Source: Dendrocalamus latiflorus (lineage: Eukaryota > Streptophyta > Magnoliopsida > Poales > Poaceae). Taken from it: a stretch of DNA of 64,000 bases. This document shows positions 1 to 10,329 of this stretch, piece by piece (positions within the stretch are counted from its first letter, which is position 1; each line of letters opens with the position of its first letter). Location: assembly GCA_017311315.1 (NCBI GenBank), contig CM029631.1, positions 3,441,360 through 3,505,359 of the forward strand. The letters run 5' to 3'. The translations under genes were made by a program, and so were the position numbers. Below the pieces are notes generated by a model. That model was not told the DNA's origin, made no database searches, and saw nothing but the letters and a program-made list of their open reading frames with translations.

Positions 1-261
1 GTCTTATACCTAAAAGGCTAAATATTGGAATGTTATATTCTATAGTTCCATGTCCATCCGCAAGGGTACTGTGCAATAATGTTTGAAATCTGTATGTATA
101 TAAACTGATTCCTGAGGTATTAGTCCAAAACATAATTTGCAACTGTAAAAATGGGCAAAACAAGTTTTCTTTGCTGAAATGGAATTGAGTAATTTGCCAT
201 GATTCCCTCTAAATGTTTAGTTCCTTATTACTACAATGAATTTAACTTGAATCCTCTTCAG
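1..261 (+). other. Intron of the IQD gene
   Basis: AT-rich sequence upstream of the first recognisable IQD exon. It ends in a pyrimidine-rich tract and an AG acceptor at 260-261. The start codon and N-terminal exon of the gene are not visible here and presumably lie left of the window. Confidence 0.6.
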
Positions 262-2635
262 GCTAGAAGAGCCCGTCGAGCTTTAAAAGGACTGGTTAGG
301 CTTCAAGCCCTTGTAAGGGGTCATATAGTGAGAAAACAAGCTGCTATAACACTCCGGTGTATGCAAGCTTTGGTCAGGGTTCAAGCCCGTGTTAGAGCAA
401 GGCGAGTTCGCATGGCTTTGGAAAATCAGACGGATCAGCAAAATATTCTGCAAGAGCAAATGAATGAGGCACGTGTCAGAGAAATTGAGGTGAGCTGCAC
501 TACAATTTGCAAAACCAGTGGTTATAAGACATCCTATTATATAATTAATTTTTAGGTTGATTGCCTTATTTGTTGACACTATTTCATTAGTTTCCCTCTG
601 TTAGAACTGCATGTCGTCTTTTCATCAGGAAATAACTGAGTTGTTAACATCCATTATTGCCTTACCTAATATGCAGGATGGCTGGTGCGATAGTATAGGG
701 TCGGTGGAAGATATCCAAACAAAACTGTTGAAGAGGCAGGAAGCAGCAGCTAAGCGTGAGCGAGCCATGGCCTATGCTCTTACTCACCAGGTAACTTTGT
801 CTGGTATTTTACACTAGACCATTACTTTCTATTGTTCTAGTAATAAGGTGATGCCTGAATCATGGAATGGAGTGAATACTTCATTGCATGAAGCATCTTG
901 TTCTGAATCCAAGTACAGCTTCTGGATATTCTGAATGTAATTTGGCTTGGAGCCTAGAAGCCTTCTGGTCCTTTGTAATTGGCACTGTAGTCTTCAGTGT
1001 CTACAGCGAGCATGCTTGCTGTTGCTGGATTCCAAGTGCCCCTTTCATGGATAACAACTGAAGTTGTCCTTCCCTCCAAGCTATCATGATAATTAAGTTG
1101 CTCATGTTTTCCATATTATTCTGCTCCTGTTGGTCAGCTCTTATCGGTAATTTCACTGTGTAGCCAACATGAGACCAGTACTCGAAAGGAAAAAAAAGAT
1201 CCGTGCTTCACTGTTCCATCTGGAGGAAAAGTACACACCCAATCATGATAAATGAAATTATTTTAGTATTTAACCGTATCAATGAGAAAAATAGGAGGAA
1301 GTTTGCCATCATCTGATGGAGAAGCCATTAAACAGAACTAGCAGGTTGTTGCAAATATTTTTATAGGAATAATTGGCCAGGAGTTGCTTGAGGTCAACCA
1401 AATTGTCACAGTAACGCTTCCCATGAGTACACTGATCTCCATGCCTCAGGAAGTTTTCATCTGGTTCAGGGAGTGGATTAAGAATGTTATAGCCCATTCC
1501 CTCATTTTATTTTTTCATGTGAGAAACTCAGTTAGTCAGTTTTGGTGGCTGTTTAACATGATTCGTCTTTAACATGTTTGCACTTTTAAACACACCTTAG
1601 ATAGCTTTGTGGTGATGTGTGGCATGCTTCCATATGTTTGTGCAGGCTTGCTCCCATTGCTGATTAAACATTTAAAGAACTGGAAGGGAGCCTACGAAAA
1701 TCCTGATACCTGAATGTTATTTCTCCTATTGCAGTGGCAAGCAGGTTCAAGGCAAATTGCAGACATTACAGCATTTGAACCTGACAAGAACAACTGGGGC
1801 TGGAACTGGCTAGAGAGATGGATGGCCGTTCGTCCTTGGGAGAGTCGGTTCCTTGGCACTTATGCTGCAGATGGAATTACCATTGCTAGTGGAGTGAGGC
1901 AAGCTGAGGGAAATGCAGCCAAGACTCCGCACAGGAAACCTGTTAAAAAGCATACTTCAACTCTTCATTCAAACACACTGAACCAGAAGGGCTGCCCGTC
2001 GAACTCAGAGGGTGGTGGCTCTTCATCAAACCGGTCTGGTGGTTCGGCATCAGCTAAATCAAAACTGAGGTTGCCATCCAAAGAAGGTTCTGATGAAGTT
2101 TCATCTCGTTCGGGACTTGGTGCTCGGTCCAATAGTAATCCTAAGGAGAGGACTGGGCATCTAGATTCTCAGGGCAATAAGAGATTATCCTTACCTGCCA
2201 GTGGTAAGTCCAAACTTTGCATCACCTGCATCTAATGATGTTAGGATTTTTATTTTGTTTTTCGATAACCGTCCTTGTCTAGCATGAGCTTCTTTTAGCT
2301 GAAGATGTTACAAGATATTTCCTCATGTGCACGCGCTGCTATTATATTGTAGTTTTTATAAATGCTACCTGTTTCCATTTTCAACATGCAGTTGAATTTC
2401 ATTGTCCATACATCTTGATTCTTCTGTGTTGTTGCTTATACGGATGATTAGAGGTTCAGATTGATTGACCTGCTATTGACAATGAACAGGTATAGAGGCT
2501 GGCAGACGTCTGACGCATAAAGCCGCGTTTAACCGATCCCTAAAGGATGCTAAAGATTCCCCAATGTTGGAGGCCAAGCATCATCTTGCCAGGTCCATTG
2601 ATCCGTTGCCTAAGAGAGTTGAGCTGCAGACTTGA
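262..2635 (+). CDS. IQ67-domain (IQD) calmodulin-binding protein, 5' end missing
   Basis: Plant IQD proteins are calmodulin-binding scaffolds, mostly tied to microtubules, membranes or the nucleus. Four exons read in phase: 262-489, 677-790, 1735-2203 and 2490-2635 (stop TGA 2633-2635). Exon 262-489 encodes the IQ67 core, with repeated IQ-type motifs such as LQALVRGHIVRKQ and MQALVRVQARVRARRVR. The second exon gives DGWCDSIGSVEDIQ and KRQEAAAKRERAMAYA. The third begins WQAGSRQ and contains WGWNWLERWMAVRPWESRF, both typical of the family. The second exon could instead start at 629, where an in-frame AG also exists; 677 is preferred because REIE followed by DGWCDS matches the family as I remember it. 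The final exon (LTHKAAFNRSLKDAKD, ending RVELQT) is less family-typical, so the C-terminus is less certain. The protein is truncated by the window edge. Confidence 0.88.
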
Positions 2636-3092
2636 GAAACCATCAGAGAAGCCCGTTCATCGTCTGGGTTTGCAGCTAAGATGTTCATTCATGGACTCGT
2701 TGCTACATTGGATGTATTGGCGGCCGTGGAGTGCGAGGATCCATTCGAGATTTCAAGCAATGTGCTTTGCTTCCTGCATTTCTTCCCCAAAGATATGCAG
2801 TCAGCTGAGATCAGAACAGTACTTGGATATGTATGTGCCGGTGCCCGTATATCTGTCTGGAGGTTACTATTGATTGTACTGCACTACTTCTGTATTTGTA
2901 ACTGAGACAAGTATGTAACTTTGTATTTTTGACTGGTGTACCTATGTTGTCGGTATAGTTGTTAGCTGGAGTTTAAATCCGGTAAATTGGTTGAGCTGTG
3001 TGTGCTGTAGTTTCTCTCGTTGCATTCATACAGTTCACACCATATTCTTAACTTGCCATGGTTATATATTAATTCAGAATCAGCTATGTGTG

Positions 3093-3102
<10 letters not shown>
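2636..3102 (+). other. 3' UTR and downstream flank of the IQD gene
   Basis: No coding signal beyond short chance frames. The first 300 bp or so are probably the IQD 3' UTR. A short (TG)n run at about 3086-3100 leads into the TA microsatellite. Confidence 0.5.

Positions 3103-3187
<85 letters not shown>
3103..3187. repeat. (TA)n microsatellite
   Basis: About 85 bp of uninterrupted TA dinucleotides directly follow a short (TG)n tract. Confidence 0.97.
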
Positions 3188-3188
<1 letters not shown>

Positions 3189-3620
3189 CACTTGTTAAGC
3201 GTTATTGCCTACTTAAGCATCAATTCTACAAAATTAGCATCTTGCATTATACATACTCTAATATTACAATTTTTTTGAAAGAGTACAAAATGAACGCAAA
3301 CATCACCCACGCACACACGCATTAGTCCTCTATACACGCTTAGAATTTATTAGAGGCACTTAAGACCTTAAGGAGTGTGAGAATGCGTTTTCCCATTGAA
3401 TATGCACGCGTGTGTGTACTTCTAAAAATCGGTGGATACCAGCGTCAAGGCTGAGACTTGAATCTTGGTGGGCTAAGTACACACCCACATGTCTAGTTAT
3501 CTAGCCACATGCCAGCTTTCCTAATACAACCATTTTAAGCATCAACAAAGAGGTGCTTGTATTAATGGAGTCAACTCATATAGAAGTATTTGATGATGTA
3601 TTTGATGATGTGGATATATT
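3188..3620. other. Unassigned intergenic DNA, repeat-like
   Basis: No gene is seen. The stretch 3290-3530 looks like a dispersed repeat of unknown class, but no termini or target duplication could be defined. Confidence 0.35.
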
Positions 3621-3864
3621 GAGTCTGTTTATTTGGGCTGAAGCTTATAATTTTTAGCTGCGGCTTGTGACTTTTTGGATTGTTCGTGCGAAAGATTACA
3701 AAGTAATAGAAATTCACGTGCAATTTTTGTAGATATAAATGAAATCAATACAGTATGTATTATAATTAACTAGTAGATCATATCTTGAAAAGATATTTTG
3801 TTTAAAAGCTAGTTACTGTAGAAAAGCTGAAAAACAGTTTTTAGAAGCTGAAAAGAACAGGCCC
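3621..3864. mobile_element. MITE-like element, GGCCTGTTCTTTT family
   Basis: The ends are imperfect inverted repeats. The left reads about GTCTGTTTATTTGGGCTGAAG; the right, reverse-complemented, reads GGGCCTGTTCTTTTCAGCTTC. It carries the internal motif TTTAAAAGCTAGTTACTGTA (3801-3820), which recurs in variant form at 46334-46575 and 61524-61758. No clear target-site duplication, so the superfamily is not assigned. Confidence 0.6.
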
Positions 3865-3898
3865 ATTCTCTCTTTAAGCACCCATGGGTTTTTTTAAG

Positions 3899-4220
3899 AT
3901 CCCTCTCTTTCAGTGCCATTGGGTCCAACTCCCATATGGTGTAAAGGTCGATAAGTACGGTGGCACTACTGTGGATCTTGAACGTGTAAGACACATATTA
4001 ACCATTCGTACTTACAAGGTAAGTTGTTCAAGTTTTTTATATAACCGTCCCGGTAAATAAGAAGCGTCATGTAGTTCTTCATTGGAAAAAGAGGAATTGT
4101 CAAAATTGATAATATTGTGGATGAGGAAGAGTATAATTAATTTGATGAGTTACCTCCATTTAGAGACAGTATCATGCTCGAGGAAGAACCAAGTGATGAA
4201 GTAAGCTATATGTGTGTCAA
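3899..4220 (+). pseudogene. CACTA (En/Spm) transposon coding remnant
   Basis: Translated pieces resemble the region downstream of the transposase domain in plant CACTA elements (DUF4216-like). They are PLFQCHWVQLPYG, VKVDKYGGTTVDLERV, HVVLHWKKRN and, after a frame break, VVDEEEY and FDELPPFRD. Stops and frame changes break the reading frame and no CACTA terminal repeats were found, so this is a decayed fragment. Family assignment is from memory of conserved motifs. It lies about 200 bp left of the large palindrome. Confidence 0.55.
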
Positions 4221-4426
4221 TCGTGATGAAGGGCTATATTGCGGAACTCAGTCCCCCTCAATGTTGGAGTAGCTACGCGTCCACCCCACTTTCTGAATAT
4301 AGCAACGCCCACTTACCTATCGACGACATATGGGAAATATACCTCTCTAGAATGCTACATAGATAGACCTGGTAGATGTCTTATCTCATCGTGTATCGTT
4401 ATATAGGAGCCTATGCTGTGCATCCT

Positions 4427-5460
4427 CATGAGTGATGATCCTGGCTCCAGGGTGTGATCATATTGGAGAGTTCTTTTTATTTGTCCATTTTTTTTGGTGT
4501 GTTCGTTGGTATTGTAATTATTGTGATTAGTTGATCACCTTGATTATTATTATACCTTTCGGTGTTTAGTTAATCGCACTTGGATCTGATTGGATTGGAC
4601 TTCGGAGCCATTTGTTGTTGTCCTTTGTGACAGATGAACGAACTTGGACTAGCCTTGCAGGTCAAATTAACTTCAGAATAGACCGAGCATATGTACGGTT
4701 TTTTTTTGGGTGTTAACGTCCCGGCCCGGCTCACCCAGCCCAGGTGAGCAACCAAAGAGACGATTTTTCAGCTTATCAAAATATCCTTTTTAAAATAATT
4801 TAATTATATTTAATTTGTTTATATAAATATTTATATTAGGACTTGGTCCTATCGGCACGTCACGTGCCAGCTGCCCAGCTCACGCCGCCTCACGCTGCTC
4901 ACCGCACGGCCTGCTCCTCCTTTCGCGCATGCCGGCCGCCGGTGATCACGATGATATCACACGTTTAACCGCACGAGCACGCAGATCAGCTTACGGGCTG
5001 CCACGAGGCTCCCACCCGCACGCGCACGGCACAGGTGTGAGGTGTTGCATCCTCCAGCACAAGCAAACGCGTACACAAGGGAATAAACGCAAGCAGTGAG
5101 TAAAAGCTCAGAAGCTCAACAGTAAGCCCGTATCGTATGCATAACCAAGTGTATATAGCATTTTTTTTGTTACAAACAATAAGAACTAAACATGTATATA
5201 GATGACGATAACATGAGCAAGGTTACAGTCTTTAGCCTTCAACCGACATTAGTAAGTATACTAGATAATGATATGTCTGTAAGTCTTCGTCACAAGTATG
5301 CTTTGCTATTTTTAACACTGGTCACTGTGTATGAGCTGTTGCTAACAGAAACTGGAAATGACCTTGCTGCATATTTCCTCCCAGCAAAAGCTACCATGTA
5401 TCCCCCAGCAGATGCCTGGAACAGAGTGAAAGAATTGCCCATTAGAACTAATGACTCCAA
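4427..5460. repeat. Left arm of giant inverted repeat (copy of syntaxin 3' flank)
   Basis: This 1,034-bp arm is the reverse complement of 5531-6564. Paired positions sum to 10,991 at every landmark checked (4427/6564, 4755/6236, 5460/5531), so there are no indels, and no substitution was found in the parts compared. Read on the + strand it begins with the same sequence that follows the syntaxin stop codon on the - strand, so it is an inverted second copy of that gene's 3' flank. Open frames inside it (for example 4570-4755) have no recognisable product. Confidence 0.95.
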
Positions 5461-5530
5461 TGATTGCTCTAATGGGCAATCGATGAATCATCAAAAATGG
5501 AACAAAATGCCAATCGATGAATCATCAAAA
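5461..5530. other. 70-bp spacer of the giant palindrome
   Basis: The spacer is not inverted but is made of local pieces. CAATCGATGAATCATCAAAA occurs twice (5477-5496, 5511-5530), and 5466-5480 closely matches 5543-5557 in the right arm (one mismatch across TCTAATGGGCAAT and flanks). This looks like filler left by a template-switching event. Confidence 0.85.
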
Positions 5531-6564
5531 TTGGAGTCATTAGTTCTAATGGGCAATTCTTTCACTCTGTTCCAGGCATCTGCTGGGGGATACATGGTAG
5601 CTTTTGCTGGGAGGAAATATGCAGCAAGGTCATTTCCAGTTTCTGTTAGCAACAGCTCATACACAGTGACCAGTGTTAAAAATAGCAAAGCATACTTGTG
5701 ACGAAGACTTACAGACATATCATTATCTAGTATACTTACTAATGTCGGTTGAAGGCTAAAGACTGTAACCTTGCTCATGTTATCGTCATCTATATACATG
5801 TTTAGTTCTTATTGTTTGTAACAAAAAAAATGCTATATACACTTGGTTATGCATACGATACGGGCTTACTGTTGAGCTTCTGAGCTTTTACTCACTGCTT
5901 GCGTTTATTCCCTTGTGTACGCGTTTGCTTGTGCTGGAGGATGCAACACCTCACACCTGTGCCGTGCGCGTGCGGGTGGGAGCCTCGTGGCAGCCCGTAA
6001 GCTGATCTGCGTGCTCGTGCGGTTAAACGTGTGATATCATCGTGATCACCGGCGGCCGGCATGCGCGAAAGGAGGAGCAGGCCGTGCGGTGAGCAGCGTG
6101 AGGCGGCGTGAGCTGGGCAGCTGGCACGTGACGTGCCGATAGGACCAAGTCCTAATATAAATATTTATATAAACAAATTAAATATAATTAAATTATTTTA
6201 AAAAGGATATTTTGATAAGCTGAAAAATCGTCTCTTTGGTTGCTCACCTGGGCTGGGTGAGCCGGGCCGGGACGTTAACACCCAAAAAAAAACCGTACAT
6301 ATGCTCGGTCTATTCTGAAGTTAATTTGACCTGCAAGGCTAGTCCAAGTTCGTTCATCTGTCACAAAGGACAACAACAAATGGCTCCGAAGTCCAATCCA
6401 ATCAGATCCAAGTGCGATTAACTAAACACCGAAAGGTATAATAATAATCAAGGTGATCAACTAATCACAATAATTACAATACCAACGAACACACCAAAAA
6501 AAATGGACAAATAAAAAGAACTCTCCAATATGATCACACCCTGGAGCCAGGATCATCACTCATG
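5531..6564. repeat. Right arm of giant inverted repeat (syntaxin 3' UTR and downstream DNA)
   Basis: This arm is probably the original copy, because it runs without a break into the syntaxin gene; the arm ends 15 bp from the stop codon at 6579. It includes a short palindrome TAGGACTTGGTCCTA and a GC-rich block around 5950-6130. No protein-coding gene is recognised; the frame 5192-5701 simply reads through the foldback. Confidence 0.95.
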
Positions 6565-6578
6565 GGCAAGGCAGGCTA

Positions 6579-7520
6579 CTAGTTCTTGTTGCTGTTATTG
6601 TTGGTGTTCTTGAGCACGATGGGCAGGACGATGACGAGTATGATGACGAGCAGGATGATAATGGCGATACAGGTCCACTTGCGGGTGCTCCTCTGGTGCT
6701 TGCGCGCCACCTGCAGCTGCTCGCGGCCGCGGTCGACGAACGAGCGCGCGCGGCCGACGTTGCCCTCGATGTCGTCGAGCTGCTCCCCCTGCGCCGCCAC
6801 CAGCACCGCCATGTCGTTGAACACCTGGTGGAGCTCCAGCAAGCTGCGCTCCAGCTCCGCCACCGCGCCGTGCCGCTCCTGGATCTCGGCCACCACGCCC
6901 AGCACCTCGCCGCGGCCCTGCTGCTCCGCGATCGCGCGCTGCAGGAACCGCTCGCCCTCGCCGGTCTCCGCCAGCGCGTCCAGGGTGGCCTCGTCGGGCT
7001 GCGACCCCGTCACGGTGTAGTAGCGCCGCGCCACGGTGTCGCGGTACTCGGAGGCGATGCGGGAGCGGAGGGAGGAGAAGGCCTCCATGGAGTCGCGGAG
7101 CTTCTTGCGGAGGCCGGCGACGACGGAGGTGCGGGTGCGGTCGGTGGAGGAGCCCGGCCCGCAGCCCGGGACGGAGCGGTTGGCGGCGTTGGCGCGGTCG
7201 AGCGACTCGAGGCGGAGCTTCAACACCTTGGCCTTCTTGATGGCCGCGGCCGCGTCGGCGTCCATGCGCGCCCGGAGCGCGCGCACGGCCGCCGCGTCGT
7301 GCAGGGACTTGCCCCCCTCGTTGGCGTCGTGGAGCGAGCGCTGGATGCGCTCCAAGTCGCGGAGGTCGTCCTTGATGGACTCCACGTCCTCGAAGAACCT
7401 GTCGAGGCTGGCCCCCGCCGCGGCCCCCGGCGGCGCCGACATCTCCACGCCGCCGCCGCCAGACTCGATGTCCCCGCCCCCGCCGCCGCGCTTCCACGAG
7501 CTGGAGAAAAGGTTGTTCAT
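6579..7520 (-). CDS. Plasma-membrane syntaxin, SYP12-type Qa-SNARE
   Basis: Intronless 313-residue protein, start ATG at 7520, stop TAG at 6579. Qa-SNAREs of this group sit in the plasma membrane and drive fusion of secretory vesicles by pairing with SNAP33-type and VAMP72 partners. Visible features in order: a Gly-rich N-terminus beginning MNNLFSSSWKRG; the Habc region with LDRFFEDVESIKDDL; the strongly conserved DRANAANRSVPGCGPGSS and DRTRTSVV; YYTVTGSQPDEATLD; the SNARE coiled coil with LHQVFNDMAVLVAAQGEQLDD (central Gln layer); then a C-terminal membrane anchor at about 285-303 after RKWTCIA. The length matches SYP121/122/124/125-like proteins; I cannot separate these paralogues. The coding region is very GC-rich and Ala/Arg-rich, as is common in grasses. 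The gene's 3' UTR forms one arm of the giant palindrome. Confidence 0.95.
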   Translation of the reverse strand: MNNLFSSSWKRGGGGGDIESGGGGVEMSAPPGAAAGASLDRFFEDVESIKDDLRDLERIQRSLHDANEGGKSLHDAAAVRALRARMDADAAAAIKKAKVLKLRLESLDRANAANRSVPGCGPGSSTDRTRTSVVAGLRKKLRDSMEAFSSLRSRIASEYRDTVARRYYTVTGSQPDEATLDALAETGEGERFLQRAIAEQQGRGEVLGVVAEIQERHGAVAELERSLLELHQVFNDMAVLVAAQGEQLDDIEGNVGRARSFVDRGREQLQVARKHQRSTRKWTCIAIIILLVIILVIVLPIVLKNTNNNSNKN

Positions 7521-8155
7521 GGCGGGATCGCGCCTCGATCTCCTCGCCTTGCTAAACCAGGCCGGTCTCCTCCTGGCTTGGTTTGGTAATGGTTCCTTGG
7601 TTTCTTGGATCAGGAGAAGAAATTACGAGGTAGGAGCACTAGTAGGGGCTCGTGGGCGACGACGTGACTGGAAGGAGACGGCCGTGCCACGAGTACGCGC
7701 ACACGCAGCATCGTTCAGTTGGCCGTTTTTGACCCGATAAATCAAAGCAGGAGTACCTGTCCAGTTGGATTAACATCCTATTCTATATTTTTCTCTTTAA
7801 TAAAAATAATATTAATTTTTAAATAAATAAAAATATAAATAATATCTATTTATTATTTATTATGCTTTAAAAATTATACAAATTACTATTAAAAAAGCAT
7901 AAAAATACCTCCCCATTTGCTAGCTACACCGAGTCAGGCTAAGATGCCAGTGCTGACCGGATCATATGGGTGTGGGTGTCATTTTCCTCTCATAAATAAA
8001 CGTTGCTTCAATTTACGGCGCACAGGTATGTGTATACTAAATTACTAACACTTGTTGGCGCGGCAGGGGGTACTGCCCAACTGCTGCACTGGATCGAGCG
8101 GGATGACGCCGCATCTGTCGTAGTAATCTATTATCTCTTCCATGGACTTCACGTA
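7521..8155 (-). other. Syntaxin 5' UTR/promoter region
   Basis: GC-moderate sequence up to about 7740 probably contains the 5' UTR. It is followed by an AT-rich block (7770-7900). No specific regulatory site can be assigned with confidence. Confidence 0.4.
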
Positions 8156-8158
8156 TTA

Positions 8159-8342
8159 GGGCATCTGTAGTACTGATCCTCAAACTAAAGACCTGACCAC
8201 AAGCATTAAAATACAATTTTTCTTTATCTGCCAAGTGAGATCGTCTTAAGACCCATTGGGTTATATACACTATAGAATCGACCTTAAGATTTAGATATAA
8301 CCCACCTTAAGACCCCTTGGGTTATATATACTATAGATGCCC
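8159..8342. mobile_element. Tourist/PIF-Harbinger-type MITE, 184 bp
   Basis: Terminal inverted repeats GGGCATCTGTAGTA (left) and GGGCATCTATAGTA (right, reverse-complemented) are flanked by TTA target-site duplications at 8156-8158 and 8343-8345. Internally a unit beginning CTTAAGACCC and ending ACTATAG occurs twice. A 3-bp TWA duplication is characteristic of the Harbinger superfamily. Confidence 0.85.
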
Positions 8343-8345
8343 TTA

Positions 8346-8696
8346 GACTCCGTTTGGTGTTGCGTTGGATTACGACAATCCACGGTGCGTCTTTCTAGAC
8401 GCTAGAGCGTGAACTGAAGGATCGTTTGGTTCCTGCCACTGCAGCAGCTGAATGCGACGGACGGACTAGCTGCCTGCGCGTCAACGAGGATGCTAGTAGG
8501 AGGAGCATTTGGTTGCCTTCAAATTTCTTTAATAACAGAGCTAGCCTTCTAAACGTAATGCTGTCAATTCAATAGAAAGAAACAAGAAACATGCCTTGTT
8601 GTCGAAAGGTGTAGTTACGAAATCTGCGCTCCGGTATCAAATTAGCTGAACAATTGGAACGACTATGTACCAACTACCGACTACGCTAGAGCATAA
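8346..8696. other. Intergenic DNA
   Basis: No gene. The start (CCGTTTGGTGTTGCG) resembles the ends of grass MITEs, but no partner end or duplication was found. Confidence 0.35.
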
Positions 8697-8942
8697 TGTT
8701 GGGGAATCTGAGTATGAGCATGCAAGCCCAGTCTATTGATGACACTCTTCACTTAATCTATAAATAGAAGATTCCAATTGTCATTATGTATCTTGTAAAA
8801 AGAGAAAGCAATAAAGAAATGAGCTCCCCTCTTATCTCTTATGTTCAATCTATTGTTCTAATGTATTATTCCATGTTTGATTCATCTCTTTTGCATAGGA
8901 GTAATCGATCGGACTGAACTCGCCAGCAATGGTTCCTCAACA
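8697..8942 (+). repeat. 5' LTR of the degenerate copia element
   Basis: 246 bp, starting TGTTGGGGAATC and ending GGTTCCTCAACA. Just downstream, ATTATCAGCA resembles the primer-binding region of grass copia elements. Confidence 0.75.
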
Positions 8943-9929
8943 CATTATCAGCAAAAATCGCTCCGATGGATCGCAAGGTAATCATTTGCAGATTAAATTG
9001 CCTATCTAAATTGCTTTCAATTCTTGCAAAGTTTGTTTTCTAGATTATTTTCTACGAAGCAAATCTGCTCTAATCTACCGCGAGCAAACTTGAAATTGCC
9101 AGCACAATGTCGATCGGTAGATTACATAAAAGAGTAGATGTTGATTACATGTAGATTGGAAAAAAGAAGAAAAACAACACCGTTCGGCCGACGGCCCTCG
9201 TCCGCTGCGCCCCCTCCCCCGCATGGGCTCGTGCGCGTCGACGCACCGACCGCCTACAGTCGCGTCGAGCCACCCGCCGGTCCGAAGCCGTGTTGCTACG
9301 AGGAGCGCTGCCTCCCACACGAGGCACCACTGGCGTGGCGGCGCGCCGCCGCCGCTCCGCCTCCCCTACGCGTCGTCGTCGGCCCGACGCCGCCCCGCCC
9401 CACACAGGCTCCACACCAGCGCCGCCTAGCACGAGCTCCCTGCTACGCCGCACCTTCCTACCGTGTCGCTGCTCAGCTACCAGCTCCCGGACGTTCATCG
9501 CACCGACCGCCAGCCTTGGGCCGTGCCGCCACCAGATGAACAGGGGGTAGGGTTTCCTACCCCCCCCCCCCTCCTTTTGAGCCAGCCACAATGGGCCAAG
9601 GGACACAGGCCACATTGGCTCGGGGTAAAGGAAAGGCATGGCCGAAGGGGAAGGAAAAAAGGGGGCGACCCCCAAAATTTTGCAAAAGGCCCATAGAAAA
9701 TTGAAAAATAGCACGAAAAATTTCTCAGAATTGAAAATTAGCAAATAAGCCTCGAAAATTGCAAAATTCACTGAAATTTCATATTCCAACATAAAAGGGC
9801 CTCGAGAATTCAAATTTTGAATTATTTTTAGCATTTGAAGCATGTTTAGCACTATTATTATTATTATTTTCTATATTTTCTATATATTTTTTACTGTTTT
9901 GATTAATTGTAATTATTTAAATTGTCTTC

Positions 9930-10171
9930 TGTTGTGGTTACAGACCAAACAGAGAGATGTGGTAGTGGAGAGTTGGGAGAAAGTGATGACCTCTGGTCTC
10001 CCTCCTAGCCTTCCCTTGTATATATATTCATATAGGCTGTACTTTTACAATTGTGCCCTTACATCGATACCTCCCTGTCAGGGGTATTTAAGCCATTACA
10101 TATGTCCCATTTTGGATCCTATAACCTTCTAACAGGTCTGCTGGGTTTAGGTGGGGGCCACCCCTACAACA
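9930..10171 (-). repeat. LTR (3' LTR by orientation)
   Basis: 242 bp. It differs from its partner by about six substitutions and a 2-bp indel, so the insertion is moderately old. Confidence 0.88.
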
Positions 10172-10329
10172 GGAGCCTCTCATGGTGAAGGGCTTCACAA
10201 GGCCGAAGCCATGTTGCCGAGTCCTTTGGCCCCTCCGTCCCTGCGGCCTATGAATTTTTCCGAACTTGCGGAGCCTTGGTGTGCAGCGGGTCCCGGGGTC
10301 TGAGGCCGTAGCCGAAGCCGATGCCTGGA

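Noticed and set aside
4570..4755. Identical 61-codon frames at 4570-4755 (-) and 6236-6421 (+)
   Set aside because: They are mirror copies from the two arms, inside what reads as syntaxin 3' flank, and show no family similarity.
5192..5701. 169-codon open frame across the centre of the palindrome
   Set aside because: It reads into its own inverted copy, and the mirrored frame exists on the other strand (5491-5799). This follows from the foldback and has no recognisable domain.
6586..7740. Long open frames overlapping the syntaxin on both strands
   Set aside because: High GC and codon bias of the syntaxin produce open shadows; only the minus frame 7520-6579 shows SNARE motifs and a membrane anchor.
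9138..9852. Several open frames in GC-rich DNA
   Set aside because: Low-complexity Pro/Arg/Ala translations in overlapping frames on both strands, within the leader of a degenerate copia element.
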